Shown piece by piece: positions 1-5,774 of a stretch of 12,571 nucleotides of DNA. Each line of letters opens with the position of its first letter. The first letter of the stretch is position 1. Made by a program: the position numbers and the translations under genes. This DNA comes from an uncultured Bacteriovorax sp. (GTDB lineage: Bacteria; Bdellovibrionota; Bacteriovoracia; Bacteriovoracales; Bacteriovoracaceae), in contig CALUDF010000052.1 of NCBI GenBank assembly GCA_943914745.1, forward strand, positions 1 through 12,571, in the 5' to 3' direction. The notes beneath the pieces were generated by a model, which saw only the letters and a program-made list of their open reading frames with translations, did not search any database and had not been told where the DNA came from.

Positions 1-980
1 GTATGTGGGTTACACGAGATATAGAGAATGCGTTCATATTTTTGAACGAGCTTAACTGTATTGGCATCAAGGCCTGCTCTTGGAGGGTCGACAAAAATTG
101 TATTGCAGTCGTAATCAGAAAGATTAATTCCCCTCAGACGCTGATACTCTCTTTTCCCGGCCATGGCATCACTAAAATCCTCGGCAGACATGCGGACAAT
201 TTGAAGATTCGTCACACCATTGACTTCAATATTATATTGAGCAGCTTCAACAGAAGGACCCGCAAGCTCAGTTGCAAGGACCTTTCTAAAATTTGGCGCT
301 AGGGCAATTGAGAAATTTCCATTGCCGCAATAAAGCTCCAGGAGATCACCGGCACTGTCTTTCGAGCAATCGATGGCCCATTCAAGCATCTTGATGGCGA
401 CCTGGGCATTGGGCTGGGTGAAGCTATTTTCAATTTGCTTATAGATAAGTTTCTTCCCTTTAACTGGAAGCTCTTCAATGACAAAGTCGCGATCGAGGTC
501 AATTTTCTGTTTACGGGCACGCCCGACTAAATTCACTTTAAATTTCTTTGCAAGTCTCTCTTTTAAAAGCTTCGCTTCAGTTATCCAGGCATTATCAAGC
601 TGGCGATGGTAAAGAAGGCTCACTAAAATCTCTCCACTTAACGTCGAGAGAAAGTCTACCTGGAATAATTTTTTTCTTAGGGCAAGATTAGGCCTTAGCT
701 CTTCCATCAAGGCCTTCATCATTTCATTGATTAAAAGACTCACTGGCAGGTATTGATCTGTTCTGATTTTTTGGTCTTGGACTTTATCAAACATGTAGTA
801 ATACATGTCTTCGCCTTCGTGCCACACTCTGAACTCCGCTCTCATGCGGTAATGCGCCTCGGGAGAGGCAAAGACTTCAGCTTCCATTGAAGTAAAAGGC
901 TTAAAGAGTTCTTTAAGCTTAAGGCGTTTAGCCTCTAATTGGGAGGCATACATGGTCGTGTCGAGTGCATTTGAATTCAT
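1..980 (-). CDS. trmA: tRNA (uracil-5-)-methyltransferase TrmA, 3' end cut by window edge
   Basis: TrmA makes 5-methyluridine at position 54 of the tRNA T-loop using S-adenosylmethionine. The reading frame is open from an ATG at 980 to the window start, giving 326 residues; E. coli TrmA has 366, so about 40 are missing. From memory of the E. coli protein the two are almost collinear (offset of one). Visible motifs are YRMRAEFRVWH (about 44-54), SFTQPNA (186-192), the SAM-binding loop LLELYCGNGNFS (213-224), FVDPPRAGLD (296-305) and ISCNP (321-325), where Cys323 is the expected nucleophile. The catalytic base Glu lies in the missing part. No Shine-Dalgarno sequence precedes the ATG, but the alignment with E. 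coli TrmA supports this start. It follows a terminator and so probably has its own promoter. Identification is very secure. Confidence 0.97.
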   Translation of the reverse strand, partial: MNSNALDTTMYASQLEAKRLKLKELFKPFTSMEAEVFASPEAHYRMRAEFRVWHEGEDMYYYMFDKVQDQKIRTDQYLPVSLLINEMMKALMEELRPNLALRKKLFQVDFLSTLSGEILVSLLYHRQLDNAWITEAKLLKERLAKKFKVNLVGRARKQKIDLDRDFVIEELPVKGKKLIYKQIENSFTQPNAQVAIKMLEWAIDCSKDSAGDLLELYCGNGNFSIALAPNFRKVLATELAGPSVEAAQYNIEVNGVTNLQIVRMSAEDFSDAMAGKREYQRLRGINLSDYDCNTIFVDPPRAGLDANTVKLVQKYERILYISCNPH

Positions 981-986
981 GCGCCG

Positions 987-1015
987 AGTATGGCCCAAAA
1001 GCTCTCGCTTGACTA
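987..1015 (-). promoter_or_regulatory. Candidate trmA promoter placing the transcript start at the ATG
   Basis: On the minus strand TAGTCA (1015-1010) and CATACT (992-987) are separated by 17 bases, each matching 4 of 6 positions of the sigma-70 consensus. The ATG of trmA lies six bases after the -10-like box, so transcription would begin at or near the start codon. This fits the missing ribosome-binding site and suggests a leaderless mRNA. The boxes are imperfect, so this is tentative. Confidence 0.35.
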
Positions 1016-1028
1016 GCTTCTGAACCAC

Positions 1029-1063
1029 AAAAATCCACCAGGAGCGCATAAACCTGGTGGATT
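1029..1063 (-). terminator. Rho-independent terminator of the XRE/membrane-protein unit
   Basis: A perfect 11-bp inverted repeat (arms 1032-1042 and 1053-1063) encloses a 10-base loop. On the minus strand the second arm runs into a run of five T followed by GTGG. It begins seven bases after the stop codon of the membrane-protein gene and lies upstream of trmA, separating the two transcription units. Confidence 0.85.
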
Positions 1064-1069
1064 CTTAGG

Positions 1070-1669
1070 CTACTCGCCGAGCTCTCGCCTGGCGACTAAG
1101 TGATAACTTCCAATCTGCCAAACCATGATCATCAGGATCATAAATGGCTTTGAAAGAGGAATGGATTTGTAATTAAATTTTTCCACACCATCTTTGATTT
1201 CATGAACAAAAGCCGTTTCATCGTGGGCCTTCAGACCAAAGCCAATGGACACTTGCCCATTTCCTTTTTTGTCAGGCAAAGGAACTTGATTCTTTGTTAC
1301 CGTAAGAGTTGTCACAGAAAACACCAAGAAAAAAAGCAGCAAAGCAAAAGTTGAGAGAAAAGAAAATTTAGCCGCACTTCCTGCGACCAGTCCTTCCCTT
1401 TCATCGCGCTCTTTAATACCAGCAAGCTTGGCCATCGTTACGTCACGAAAACTTCTTGCAAAAAGCATTTTTGTGACCGCATAAAGCAGGATCAAAACCC
1501 AAGCGATAAAACACCAACCAAAGATGTCCCACAGAAACCCGTTAAGGTTTACAGGATTACTGGCTCCTTTAAACTCGATACTCGCCCAGATCATAAAAAT
1601 AATAAAAACAGGACTCGAGTAAACAAAATATTTCAGCACATACCTATCGAAACGATTAAGCTCTTTCAT
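1070..1669 (-). CDS. Four-helix membrane protein paired with an XRE regulator
   Basis: This 199-residue protein has four hydrophobic segments, at about 14-32, 47-69, 100-124 and 174-193. Between the second and third lies a charged stretch with KERDERE (86-92), resembling the K-x-R-D-E-R element of DUF2178-type membrane proteins commonly found next to small XRE regulators. The segment between helices 3 and 4 (about 125-170) is hydrophilic. The start overlaps the end of the regulator gene by 14 bases and has a GGGGAAG ribosome site inside that gene, so translation is probably coupled. By family context the protein may sense or modulate a membrane signal relayed to the repressor, but no ligand or activity is visible. 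The DUF assignment is from pattern recall only; the membrane topology and operon are seen directly. Confidence 0.8.
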   Translation of the reverse strand: MKELNRFDRYVLKYFVYSSPVFIIFMIWASIEFKGASNPVNLNGFLWDIFGWCFIAWVLILLYAVTKMLFARSFRDVTMAKLAGIKERDEREGLVAGSAAKFSFLSTFALLLFFLVFSVTTLTVTKNQVPLPDKKGNGQVSIGFGLKAHDETAFVHEIKDGVEKFNYKSIPLSKPFMILMIMVWQIGSYHLVARRELGE

Positions 1670-1892
1670 CTTCTTCCCCTAATTTAAAAATGTCGTGAAT
1701 GTTTTTTTCAAAGAACAGGCCCAAGCGAAACGCGAGCTCAAGAGATGGATTGTAATTTCCTTTTTCAAGTGCGTTGATCGTTGCCCTTGTCACGCCAATG
1801 GCGTCAGCGAGCTCTTGCTGAGTGATTCTTTTTTCAGCGCGAAGCACGTGAAGCACATTCGTGATCGTGAGTTTTGTTTTTAGATTGCCCAT
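1656..1892 (-). CDS. Small XRE/Cro-type helix-turn-helix regulator
   Basis: This 78-residue protein is almost entirely one HTH_3 domain. The helix-turn-helix is at about 24-44 (TQQELADAIGVTRATINALE), followed by KGNYNPSLELAFRLGLFF, typical of the minimal one-domain XRE repressors of the YgzD/YozG type, which bind DNA as dimers. The start ATG at 1892 is preceded by a GAAGGAG ribosome site ten bases away. The gene leads a two-gene unit with the membrane protein behind it (14-base overlap) and ends at the terminator near 1030-1063. Its upstream region contains two interlocking inverted repeats over the promoter, which suggests autoregulation. The domain call is secure; the regulated targets are unknown. 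Confidence 0.93.
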   Translation of the reverse strand: MGNLKTKLTITNVLHVLRAEKRITQQELADAIGVTRATINALEKGNYNPSLELAFRLGLFFEKNIHDIFKLGEEDERA

Positions 1893-1900
1893 GGGTGAAT

Positions 1901-1940
1901 GACTCCTTCAATGTAAAATAAACTATACACTGAAGGAATC
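1901..1940 (-). promoter_or_regulatory. Operator candidate 1: 15-bp inverted repeat over -10 and ribosome site
   Basis: Arms 1901-1915 and 1926-1940 match at 13 of 15 positions around a 10-base centre. One arm contains the ribosome-binding site GAAGGAG and the other lies in the spacer of the promoter. Because the second arm should be upstream of the transcription start, this is more likely a DNA operator than an RNA hairpin. The neighbouring XRE protein is the obvious candidate ligand. Confidence 0.6.
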
Positions 1941-1959
1941 AATGTCAAGTTTATTTTAC
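1913..1959 (-). promoter_or_regulatory. Operator candidate 2: perfect 12-bp inverted repeat flanking the promoter
   Basis: The sequence gtaaaataaact (1913-1924) recurs as a perfect reverse complement at 1948-1959. The arms abut the -35 box on one side and cover the -10 region on the other, 35 bases (about 3.3 helical turns) between arm starts. It interlocks with operator candidate 1, so two repressor dimers could bind cooperatively and block RNA polymerase. Confidence 0.55.
1922..1948 (-). promoter_or_regulatory. Promoter of the XRE/membrane-protein unit
   Basis: The minus strand carries a perfect TTGACA -35 box (1948-1943). A TATAGT -10-like box (1927-1922) lies 15 bases downstream; read as TAGTTT the spacing becomes 17. 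Transcription would begin some 20-25 bases before the ATG at 1892, leaving room for the ribosome site at 1903-1909. Confidence 0.65.
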
Positions 1960-2011
1960 TTTTTGTCATGTTTTATAGACAACCGTTGGAAAGTATAAGA
2001 AATCGAAGTGA

Positions 2012-2068
2012 GCCTATTGAAAATAGGCCCTTGTTAGCAAAAGGCTCTTTCTAAATCATTCTTAGAAA
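2012..2068 (-). terminator. Weak stem-loops after the CBS gene
   Basis: Two short perfect stems lie downstream of the CBS gene: tttctaa/ttagaaa (2048-2054 with 2062-2068) and gcctatt/aataggc (2012-2018 with 2022-2028). Neither is followed by a convincing T-run on the minus strand, so they may be RNA 3'-end structures and not intrinsic terminators. Confidence 0.3.
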
Positions 2069-2085
2069 TCGGGCTTATTATTTTA

Positions 2086-2574
2086 CTAATGAACAGTATG
2101 ACTATCGTGCCCTCCTTCGCTCTCCATTTTTTCCGCCTCAAGATCATCTTGGTCATCCACAGTTTCAGTTGGTGTCGTCGTTGGCTCCGCCTTAGATGCT
2201 GCCTTTAAATGATTAACCCGATCATACACCCCACACAAATGCCCTTCATCATCAATGATCGCCAAATGCTCAAGATGGTTTTCATCAAGGATGCGCTGAC
2301 ACTCTTCCAGAGTAATTGTCTCTCTTGCTGTAATGGCCACGGGCTTCATGCATTGCTCGGCATTTAAGCTTGAAGGAAGAACACTTTGATCAAATGACTT
2401 GGCGGAAATATCATTGCCATTGATAACTCCCACAAGATGGCGCTCAAGCATCGAATCGACGACCAAGACTTCATCGGATTCATTTTCTTCCATAAGCTTT
2501 TTAATATTCTCAATACTAGTTAGCGGCGTGCACATCGGTGTGTCCACCGTCATGTATTCTCTGATAAGACTCAT
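2086..2574 (-). CDS. Tandem CBS-domain protein
   Basis: The preferred start at 2574 gives 162 residues. Two CBS motifs are visible: about 9-60, with VLVVD and HLVGVINGNDI, and about 75-125, beginning MKPVAITARETITLEEC and containing HLAIIDDEGHLCGVYD. Such a pair folds into a Bateman module that usually binds adenine nucleotides; no catalytic domain is attached, so this is a stand-alone sensor or partner protein. Residues 126-162 form a Thr/Pro- then Asp/Glu-rich tail ending in GGHDSHTVH. The start is set by AAGGAG six bases before the ATG at 2574; in-frame ATGs at 2580 and 2592 fit this site poorly. The gene overlaps the end of the DUF72 gene by 59 bases in another frame and is last in the minus-strand unit. 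The ligand and partner are unknown. Confidence 0.9.
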   Translation of the reverse strand: MSLIREYMTVDTPMCTPLTSIENIKKLMEENESDEVLVVDSMLERHLVGVINGNDISAKSFDQSVLPSSLNAEQCMKPVAITARETITLEECQRILDENHLEHLAIIDDEGHLCGVYDRVNHLKAASKAEPTTTPTETVDDQDDLEAEKMESEGGHDSHTVH

Positions 2575-3280
2575 AAACATCTCCTTTTTCAAAGACGGCT
2601 AAGGCATTAAGGGTCGCATAGCCAAAAGTTGTGTTATCAAAAATGCACCATACATCCTTGGTGTGAATTTTCATTTCTTCTACTAAATTATCTATATAGG
2701 CTGGTGAATAATCGCTGATGTACATCTCAGGGCTGCCATGAAGACGGTAATACTCAATTTCGTTTTCAAATTCACCTGGGCATTTTTCCGGATCTGCTGT
2801 CACTTTGGAAATGCGGTATTTCTTCATAAGTTTAATGGCATCACGAAACATCCATGTGAGATTTCTTGCCTCCAGCACCACCGGGCCCTCATGAACGGCC
2901 CTGATGGCCTCATAGAATTTATCCATCCGTTCGGCATGAAAATTCTGGCCGGCCGGAAATTGTAAAAGAAGTGGACCCATCTTCTCGCCGAGCTCTTTAA
3001 TAACCATGAGACTGGCCATGAGGTCCTCGCGTTCAATGATAAGATCACTTTTATGGGTGAAGCGCTGATTGAGTTTCACGCTAAAGCGAAAATGTCCTGG
3101 CGTCGTCTGTGCCCATTTTCGGTATGTTTCTGGTTTGTGGTCGCGATAGAAAGAGGTATTGATCTCTACCGCGTTTAATCTCTCAGCATAGCGCTCTAGC
3201 ACTGATTCTTCTTTCGATTTGGAGAAAGAATTCTCAGCGATTTTGGGAATGCTCCATGCAGCTGTTCCAACGTAGATCAT
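2516..3280 (-). CDS. DUF72 (YecE-like) family protein
   Basis: This 254-residue protein belongs to DUF72, a TIM-barrel-like family of unknown biochemical function. Characteristic segments are IYVGTAAWSIP at the N-terminus, YAERLNAVEINTSFY (31-45), WAQTTPGHFRFSVKLNQRFTH (56-76), GPLLLQFPAG (102-111), VLEARN (135-140) and the C-terminal IFDNTTFGYATLNALAVF (213-230). Family members normally stop soon after that last segment; here the frame runs on for about 22 residues through the ribosome site and first codons of the CBS gene, so residues 233-254 look like overrun from a lost stop codon. The start overlaps the stop of the hydroquinone-reductase gene in an ATGA junction and has a GGGAG site nine bases upstream. 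Co-translation with its neighbours is likely. Family call secure, role unknown. Confidence 0.93.
   Translation of the reverse strand: MIYVGTAAWSIPKIAENSFSKSKEESVLERYAERLNAVEINTSFYRDHKPETYRKWAQTTPGHFRFSVKLNQRFTHKSDLIIEREDLMASLMVIKELGEKMGPLLLQFPAGQNFHAERMDKFYEAIRAVHEGPVVLEARNLTWMFRDAIKLMKKYRISKVTADPEKCPGEFENEIEYYRLHGSPEMYISDYSPAYIDNLVEEMKIHTKDVWCIFDNTTFGYATLNALAVFEKGDVYESYQRIHDGGHTDVHAAN
2581..2586 (-). promoter_or_regulatory. Ribosome-binding site deciding the CBS start
   Basis: AAGGAG on the minus strand lies inside the DUF72 reading frame, six bases before the ATG at 2574. An in-frame ATG at 2580 touches the site and one at 2592 lies upstream of it, so 2574 is the likely start. Confidence 0.75.
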
Positions 3281-4383
3281 TGCAGATAACTCCCTTCTTC
3301 TATCTCTGGTGTCTCTGGATTATTATTTAATTCATCATCAACAGGAGATTCACCACTGGCCTCTTGCGCGATAGATTCTTTTTCCTTTTTACTCTCTGGA
3401 TTCTCCTTGACTGGAGGCTGTGCCTGAGGAGCTCGTTTTGTCTCCACCTTAGGAGGCACAAGATCTAGAGGTCCTGCTGGAATAATTTGTGAAGGATTGA
3501 TCTGAACCTGAGAGAAATAGTAATGGGCCTTTATGTGATCAAAGTTTGTCGTCTCTCTGAATTCTTTCATGTCATAAAGATTTCTCAGGTAACGAGAGAG
3601 ATTCTTATACTCCCTGATCATTTTTTGATTGCACTTGAAGTGAACGTAGTAGACTGGGTCAAAGCGCACAAGTGTCGTATATAAACGGACATCTGCTTCT
3701 GTGAGAATGCTGCCAACTAACGTATCCTTTCCCTCCAGACGCTCTTCGAGCTTGTCCAGGGCCGAAAAAAGATTTTTAACGGCCGAATCATAAGCAGCCT
3801 GACTCTGAGCGAAGCCCGCTTTATAAACACCATTGTTAACATTTTCATATACAAAAGAATTAACTTGATCAATTTCGGATCTAAGAGCCTCTGGATAAAA
3901 ATCATTTCTGTCTCCTGTGATCTTGTCGAAGGCATGATTGAAAATCCGAATGATCTCAGAAGACTCGGTGTTGACGATGGTCTGGCTTTTTTTATCAAAA
4001 AGCACAGGCACAGTGACTTTTCCCGTAAATGTTGAATCCGCCTTTTGATAGACCTGATACAAGTACTTCTTGTGAAGAACGCTATCGGGAATGACTCCTT
4101 CGAAATCTTCTTTAAAAGTCCATCCTCTCTCCAACATGTATGGGCTTACGATGGAATTGGTGATGATGCCTTCGAGTTTTTTTAGTTTTAGAAAAATATA
4201 GGCCCGGCTTGCCCAAGGACAGGCAAGTGAGAGATAAAGATGATAGCGACCTGGTTCAGGAGTATATTTGCCCCCTTCAATAATGATGTCGCGAAATTTT
4301 TGTTGGTCCCTTTTGAACTCACCGCTCTTTGATTTTGGAATTAAGTCTTCAATGACCCACTTCCCATTTTTTAATTTCCCCAT
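3277..4383 (-). CDS. yqjG: Glutathionyl-hydroquinone reductase (Xi-class GST, YqjG/ECM4 family) with C-terminal tail
   Basis: Enzymes of this family reduce glutathionyl-(hydro)quinones with glutathione and act in the cytosol. The chosen start at 4383 gives 368 residues. The thioredoxin-like domain holds the active-site motif CPWASR (55-60, Cys55 the nucleophile), followed by VNTESSEIIRIFN (137-149), which binds glutathione in relatives. The helical domain includes LTEADVRLYTTLVRFDPVYYVHFKCN (227-252), a family signature. The enzyme normally ends near residue 305; here about 63 extra residues rich in Pro, Glu, Lys and Ser follow and look disordered. The start is decided by AAGGAG seven bases before the ATG; the frame continues upstream to 4554 but that part lacks family similarity. 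It is the first gene of a unit with the DUF72 and CBS genes, suggesting a redox or xenobiotic stress role. Confidence 0.94.
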   Translation of the reverse strand: MGKLKNGKWVIEDLIPKSKSGEFKRDQQKFRDIIIEGGKYTPEPGRYHLYLSLACPWASRAYIFLKLKKLEGIITNSIVSPYMLERGWTFKEDFEGVIPDSVLHKKYLYQVYQKADSTFTGKVTVPVLFDKKSQTIVNTESSEIIRIFNHAFDKITGDRNDFYPEALRSEIDQVNSFVYENVNNGVYKAGFAQSQAAYDSAVKNLFSALDKLEERLEGKDTLVGSILTEADVRLYTTLVRFDPVYYVHFKCNQKMIREYKNLSRYLRNLYDMKEFRETTNFDHIKAHYYFSQVQINPSQIIPAGPLDLVPPKVETKRAPQAQPPVKENPESKKEKESIAQEASGESPVDDELNNNPETPEIEEGSYLQ

Positions 4384-4390
4384 CTTTAAG

Positions 4391-4396
4391 CTCCTT
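4391..4396 (-). promoter_or_regulatory. Ribosome-binding site deciding the YqjG start
   Basis: AAGGAG on the minus strand, seven bases before the ATG at 4383. It excludes the longer upstream extension of the open frame. Confidence 0.85.
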
Positions 4397-4427
4397 AGAC
4401 AAACTTTGTTAGTGAGGAAAATATCCA

Positions 4428-4442
4428 CACAAATATTTTGTG
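4428..4442. promoter_or_regulatory. 15-bp palindrome upstream of the YqjG gene
   Basis: CACAAATATTTTGTG has perfect 6-bp arms around a 3-base centre, 45 to 59 bases before the YqjG ATG in the divergent intergenic region. Position and symmetry suit a repressor or activator site; no regulator can be named. Confidence 0.4.
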
Positions 4443-4501
4443 CACGGGCATCAAATCCTCTTAATAGATGAATATTGCAATCCATGGGCCAGTAACGCAC
4501 A

Positions 4502-4533
4502 AAATGCATTGCCAGTGGCATGCGAAATGCATT
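4502..4533. repeat. Direct repeats and a palindrome upstream of the NYN gene
   Basis: AAATGCATT occurs at 4502-4510 and again at 4525-4533, 23 bases apart. Between them lies TGCCAGTGGCA (4510-4520), a perfect odd palindrome. TTGCCA (4509-4514) with TTAAAA (4532-4537) at 17 bases may be a weak promoter. The cluster looks like a control site for the plus-strand gene. Confidence 0.4.
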
Positions 4534-4567
4534 AAAACTTATAAGGAGGGTCAATCAAAAGACATTT

Positions 4568-5353
4568 ATGGCAACACCAAATGAAATAACCAACATTGCT
4601 CTCTTTTGTGATTTTGAGAACATTGTTCTCGGAGCAAGAGAAACAAAATTCCCCAACTTTAACATACAACTTATTCTTGAGCGCCTTCTTTTAAAAGGAA
4701 GCATTGTCGTCAAAAAAGCGTATTGCGACTGGGATCGCTATAAAGATTTCAAACGAGATATGCATGAAGCCGCTTTTGAGCTCATCGAAATTCCCCACAC
4801 CAGGCAATCAGGAAAAAACTCTGCCGATATCCGCATGGTCGTCGATGCTCTTGATTTGTGTTACACAAAGTCTCACGTCGATGCCTTTGTTATTTTAAGT
4901 GGAGATTCTGATTTCTCACCCTTAGTGTCTAAACTCAGAGAGAATAACAAACATGTTATTGGTATCGGTGTAAAAGATGCGACATCAACGTTACTAAGTG
5001 CCAATTGTGATGAGTTCATCTTCTATGATGACCTTATGAGAACTCAAACTCCTTCTAAAAAAGCAGAAATCAAAAAATCACCTGAAAAATCTATCAGTAA
5101 AAAGCAAGAAGCTTTGGATTTCATCTGTGAAACGATTGAAGCCCTTACAGAAGAGCGTGGTGAAGAAGAATTCTGGGGATCAATGGTTAAACTCACGATG
5201 AAGAGAAGAAGACCGGGATTTAATGAGTCCGCCTATGGCTATGCTTCTTTCAGGGAACTCGTAGAAGATGCGCAAAAAAAGAAACTTCTCATCATGCACA
5301 GACAAGAGCGATCGGGTCAGTACACCATTCGTCTAGCGGGCGAAGAAGAATAG
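4568..5353 (+). CDS. NYN-domain RNase-like protein with C-terminal OST-HTH/LOTUS domain
   Basis: The 261-residue protein has an N-terminal NYN (PIN-like, LabA/DUF88) domain at about 9-155 with the expected acidic residues: Asp15 in ALFCDFEN, Asp87 in NSADIRMVVD, and Asp113 and Asp115 in ILSGDSDFSPL. These chelate metal in PIN-fold nucleases, so RNA cleavage is plausible. A Lys/Ser-rich linker (160-180) leads to an OST-HTH/LOTUS domain at about 181-256 (GSMVKLTMKRRRPGFNESAYGYASFRELVEDA), which binds RNA, G-quadruplex RNA in some cases. The start at 4568 gives the usual N-terminus; the nearest ribosome site AAGGAGGG (4543-4550) is 17 bases away, unusually far, and an in-frame ATG at 4520 precedes it without a good site. 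The gene is transcribed away from yqjG. Bacterial members of this architecture are common but seldom characterised; the target is unknown. Confidence 0.93.
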   Translation: MATPNEITNIALFCDFENIVLGARETKFPNFNIQLILERLLLKGSIVVKKAYCDWDRYKDFKRDMHEAAFELIEIPHTRQSGKNSADIRMVVDALDLCYTKSHVDAFVILSGDSDFSPLVSKLRENNKHVIGIGVKDATSTLLSANCDEFIFYDDLMRTQTPSKKAEIKKSPEKSISKKQEALDFICETIEALTEERGEEEFWGSMVKLTMKRRRPGFNESAYGYASFRELVEDAQKKKLLIMHRQERSGQYTIRLAGEEE

Positions 5354-5378
5354 GCCTCCAAGTTGCATGTTAAATAAC

Positions 5379-5399
5379 AAAGAGGAATGTTTCCTTTTT
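5379..5399 (+). terminator. Possible terminator after the NYN gene
   Basis: AAAGAGGAA (5379-5387) pairs with TTCCTTTTT (5391-5399) through nine positions including one G-T wobble, around a 3-base loop, and the second arm doubles as a T-run. It is GC-poor, so it may only attenuate transcription into the next gene. Confidence 0.4.
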
Positions 5400-5426
5400 A
5401 TTATCCAAACATCCAAGGAGGAGAAA

Positions 5427-5732
5427 ATGGAAAAAGATTTATTAAAAGACAGCGGTAGAGCTCAAGGTATCTCTACATCATCACCAGTTCGAGAAGGGAC
5501 AATGACAAAGGTCATTGAACATCAAACGGCTAAAATTCCTTCAACTTACTTTCTTGCGGCGGCAGGTGGAGCAGTTGCTCTTTCGCTGGGATTAGCCGTA
5601 ATGAAAGAGAGAAAAGGCTGGGCAAACTTTGTTGGAAATTGGGTTCCCACATTACTTCTTTTGGGAATCTACAACAAAATTGTAAAAACTCACGGTTCAG
5701 ATAAAACCGAAAATCAAAGACACCTTCATTAA
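5427..5732 (+). CDS. Small predicted membrane protein, family not recognised
   Basis: This 101-residue protein has a polar N-terminus of about 38 residues rich in Ser and Thr, then two hydrophobic segments at about 40-58 (with AAAGGAVALSLGLAV) and 68-86, separated by MKERKGW, and a short polar C-terminus ending in HLH. The basic turn between the helices suggests a hairpin with its loop in the cytoplasm. The start is set by a strong AAGGAGGAG site (5415-5423) three bases before the ATG at 5427; an upstream in-frame ATG at 5367 has none. It precedes the YihY-family gene by 42 bases, so co-expression is possible, although a hairpin lies between. No function can be assigned. Its place in a run of small envelope genes suggests a membrane-stress role, which is inference only. 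Confidence 0.8.
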   Translation: MEKDLLKDSGRAQGISTSSPVREGTMTKVIEHQTAKIPSTYFLAAAGGAVALSLGLAVMKERKGWANFVGNWVPTLLLLGIYNKIVKTHGSDKTENQRHLH

Positions 5733-5738
5733 AACATG

Positions 5739-5760
5739 TTGCCGGGTGAAAGCCCGGCAA
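5739..5760 (+). terminator. GC-rich hairpin between the small membrane gene and the YihY gene
   Basis: TTGCCGGG (5739-5746) and CCCGGCAA (5753-5760) form a perfect 8-bp stem around TGAAAG. It begins six bases after the stop codon. It is followed by TAATAAAAAATTTT and not a clean T-run, so termination may be partial, or the stem may stabilise the upstream mRNA. It sits just before the YihY start. Confidence 0.5.
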
Positions 5761-5774
5761 TAATAAAAAATTTT

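Noticed and set aside
3..302. Open frame of 99 codons on the plus strand
   Set aside because: It is antisense to trmA, whose minus-strand frame is open across the whole region with clear motifs.
4384..4554. Longer N-terminus for the hydroquinone reductase (425 residues)
   Set aside because: The extension has no family similarity, and a good AAGGAG site stands before the internal ATG at 4383.
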